Positions 4,771-5,677 of a stretch of 5,677 bases of DNA are shown piece after piece. A model generated the notes under the pieces. That model did no database searches. It was not told where the DNA came from and was given only the letters and a program-made list of their open reading frames with translations. Positions within the stretch are counted from its first letter, which is position 1; the number at the start of each line of letters is the position of its first letter. This DNA comes from an uncultured Lachnospiraceae bacterium (lineage in GTDB: Bacteria; Bacillota_A; Clostridia; Lachnospirales; Lachnospiraceae): positions 1-5,677 of the forward strand of contig CATLIP010000163.1 in NCBI GenBank assembly GCA_949957035.1, given 5' to 3'. The translations under genes were made by a program, and so were the position numbers.

Positions 4771-5677
4771 TATTTCAATTCAATCTCCTGTAACTCTTTC
4801 GGCGGAAGTTTCCTGGTGGAGCCTGCAACCAACTCCTGAACCTTCTTCTTCGCCTTATCCACCTGAAGATTGGTGCCGGCTCCGGCCACACAGCCTCCCG
4901 GACACCCCATTCCTTCGATTAGACATCCGTTCATGCGTCCTACCTTGGCAAGAGACAGAATCTTCTTACATTCCGCAAGCCCTTCCGCATGGGCAATCTT
5001 CACATCCACGCCCGGATAATATTCCTTGACACAATTCTCGATTGCATTGGCCACACCGCCGGCATAAGCGTATCCCCGGCCTGCTCCCGTGGCGTTGTGG
5101 AAGGAAGATTCCGCCTCATATTGGGTCAGGTCAATATCCTTTGCGTCGAACATTGCCTGTAACTCTTCAAATGTAATGACAAAATCCACATCACTTCTGA
5201 CGGTCCTGCGCATAGCTTCCAGCTTCTTCGCCGCGCATGGTCCGATGAATACTACCTTCGCATTAGGATGCTCCTTCTTAATTGTACGCGCCGTGGCAAC
5301 CATTGGAGTCAGTTCCTGAGATACCTGTTCCACCAAATCCGGGAAATACTTTTTCGCAAGCATAGCCCATGAAGGACAGCAGGAGGTTAAAAGGAAGGGA
5401 AGCTCTCCGGTCGTCACCTTGTTCACATAGTGATGAGCCTCTGCGATGGCGCCGATATCCGCACCTAAGGCTACCTCGTAAAACTCACTGAAGCCCAACT
5501 CCTGAAGCGCTGCTTTTAAATTTCTTGGAGTGATATTGTCACCGAACTGTCCGGCAAATGCCGGCGCAATCTCAGCAATAATCTGGTCCCCCTCTGACAG
5601 CGCTCTTGCAAGCTGGAAAATCTGCGACTTATCAGAAATAGCTCCGAAGGGGCAGCTTACCATGCACATTCCGCAGG
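4770..5677 (-). CDS. Monomeric-type [FeFe] hydrogenase, C-terminal 301 residues; 5' end beyond window
   Basis: Reversibly interconverts protons, electrons and H2, usually with ferredoxin as electron partner in fermenting clostridia. The visible part opens with CGMCMVSCPFGAIS, the C-x2-C-x3-C-P end of a [4Fe-4S] ferredoxin-like domain. The H-cluster domain follows with its three motifs: TSCCPSW (nt 5367-5387), IGPCAAKKLEA (around 5223-5243) and EGMGCPGGCVAGAGT (from 4916 down). All four H-cluster cysteine ligands are present, and the first Cys of TSCC, the proton-transfer residue of CpI-type enzymes, is retained. Two differences from the textbook enzyme stand out: Gly replaces Met of MPC in motif 2, and the GGG run after motif 3 reads AGAGT. 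This fits a non-group-A enzyme, possibly group B, but that subgroup call is tentative. The Lys-rich C-terminus ends normally at TAA. No signal peptide can be judged because the start is missing. It is not obviously cotranscribed with fapA, which has its own promoter 188 bp downstream. Confidence 0.92.
   Translation of the reverse strand, partial: CGMCMVSCPFGAISDKSQIFQLARALSEGDQIIAEIAPAFAGQFGDNITPRNLKAALQELGFSEFYEVALGADIGAIAEAHHYVNKVTTGELPFLLTSCCPSWAMLAKKYFPDLVEQVSQELTPMVATARTIKKEHPNAKVVFIGPCAAKKLEAMRRTVRSDVDFVITFEELQAMFDAKDIDLTQYEAESSFHNATGAGRGYAYAGGVANAIENCVKEYYPGVDVKIAHAEGLAECKKILSLAKVGRMNGCLIEGMGCPGGCVAGAGTNLQVDKAKKKVQELVAGSTRKLPPKELQEIELK

Noticed and set aside
4760..5319. Plus-strand open frames of 76-89 residues opposite the hydrogenase gene
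   Set aside because: They are antisense to conserved hydrogenase motifs, with no motifs or ribosome sites of their own.

Overview
This 5.7-kb window looks like chromosomal DNA of an anaerobic, low-to-mid GC Firmicute, most likely a Lachnospiraceae-type Clostridium relative. The evidence is the alanyl-tRNA synthetase N-terminus, a monomeric-type [FeFe] hydrogenase, strong AGGAGG-like ribosome binding sites and near-consensus sigma-A promoters. The family assignment is inference from remembered homologues; no search was run. All five genes lie on the minus strand, so transcription runs from high to low coordinates. The largest gap without a gene is 188 bp (4582-4769); no stretch over 300 bp is gene-free. 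I found no mobile element, CRISPR array, tRNA or rRNA.

Layout in the direction of transcription: (1) 5677-4770, the C-terminal 301 residues of an [FeFe] hydrogenase with the end of a ferredoxin-like domain and all three H-cluster motifs; its start is outside the window. (2) 4769-4582, an intergenic regulatory region with a probable sigma-A promoter, two pairs of direct repeats spaced exactly 20 bp, and a leader that can form a 13-bp stem. (3) 4581-1867, a compact three-gene operon: fapA (DUF342 beta-solenoid protein), a CheX-type CheY-P phosphatase that appears to start at TTG, and a stand-alone CheY-like receiver protein. (4) 1867-1819, a terminator hairpin for that operon with a perfect-consensus promoter (TTGACA, 17 bp, TATAAT) nested in and just after it. 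(5) 1769-1, the first 589 residues of alanyl-tRNA synthetase (alaS), which continues past the window edge.

The middle operon is the most interesting part. A receiver protein and a phosphatase predicted to dephosphorylate such receivers are encoded with a large FapA-like protein. No kinase, receptor, flagellar switch or other chemotaxis gene is present in the window, and housekeeping or metabolic genes sit on both sides. It may be an orphan phospho-relay module. What it controls cannot be read from the sequence. The alaS and hydrogenase genes look functionally unrelated and separately transcribed.
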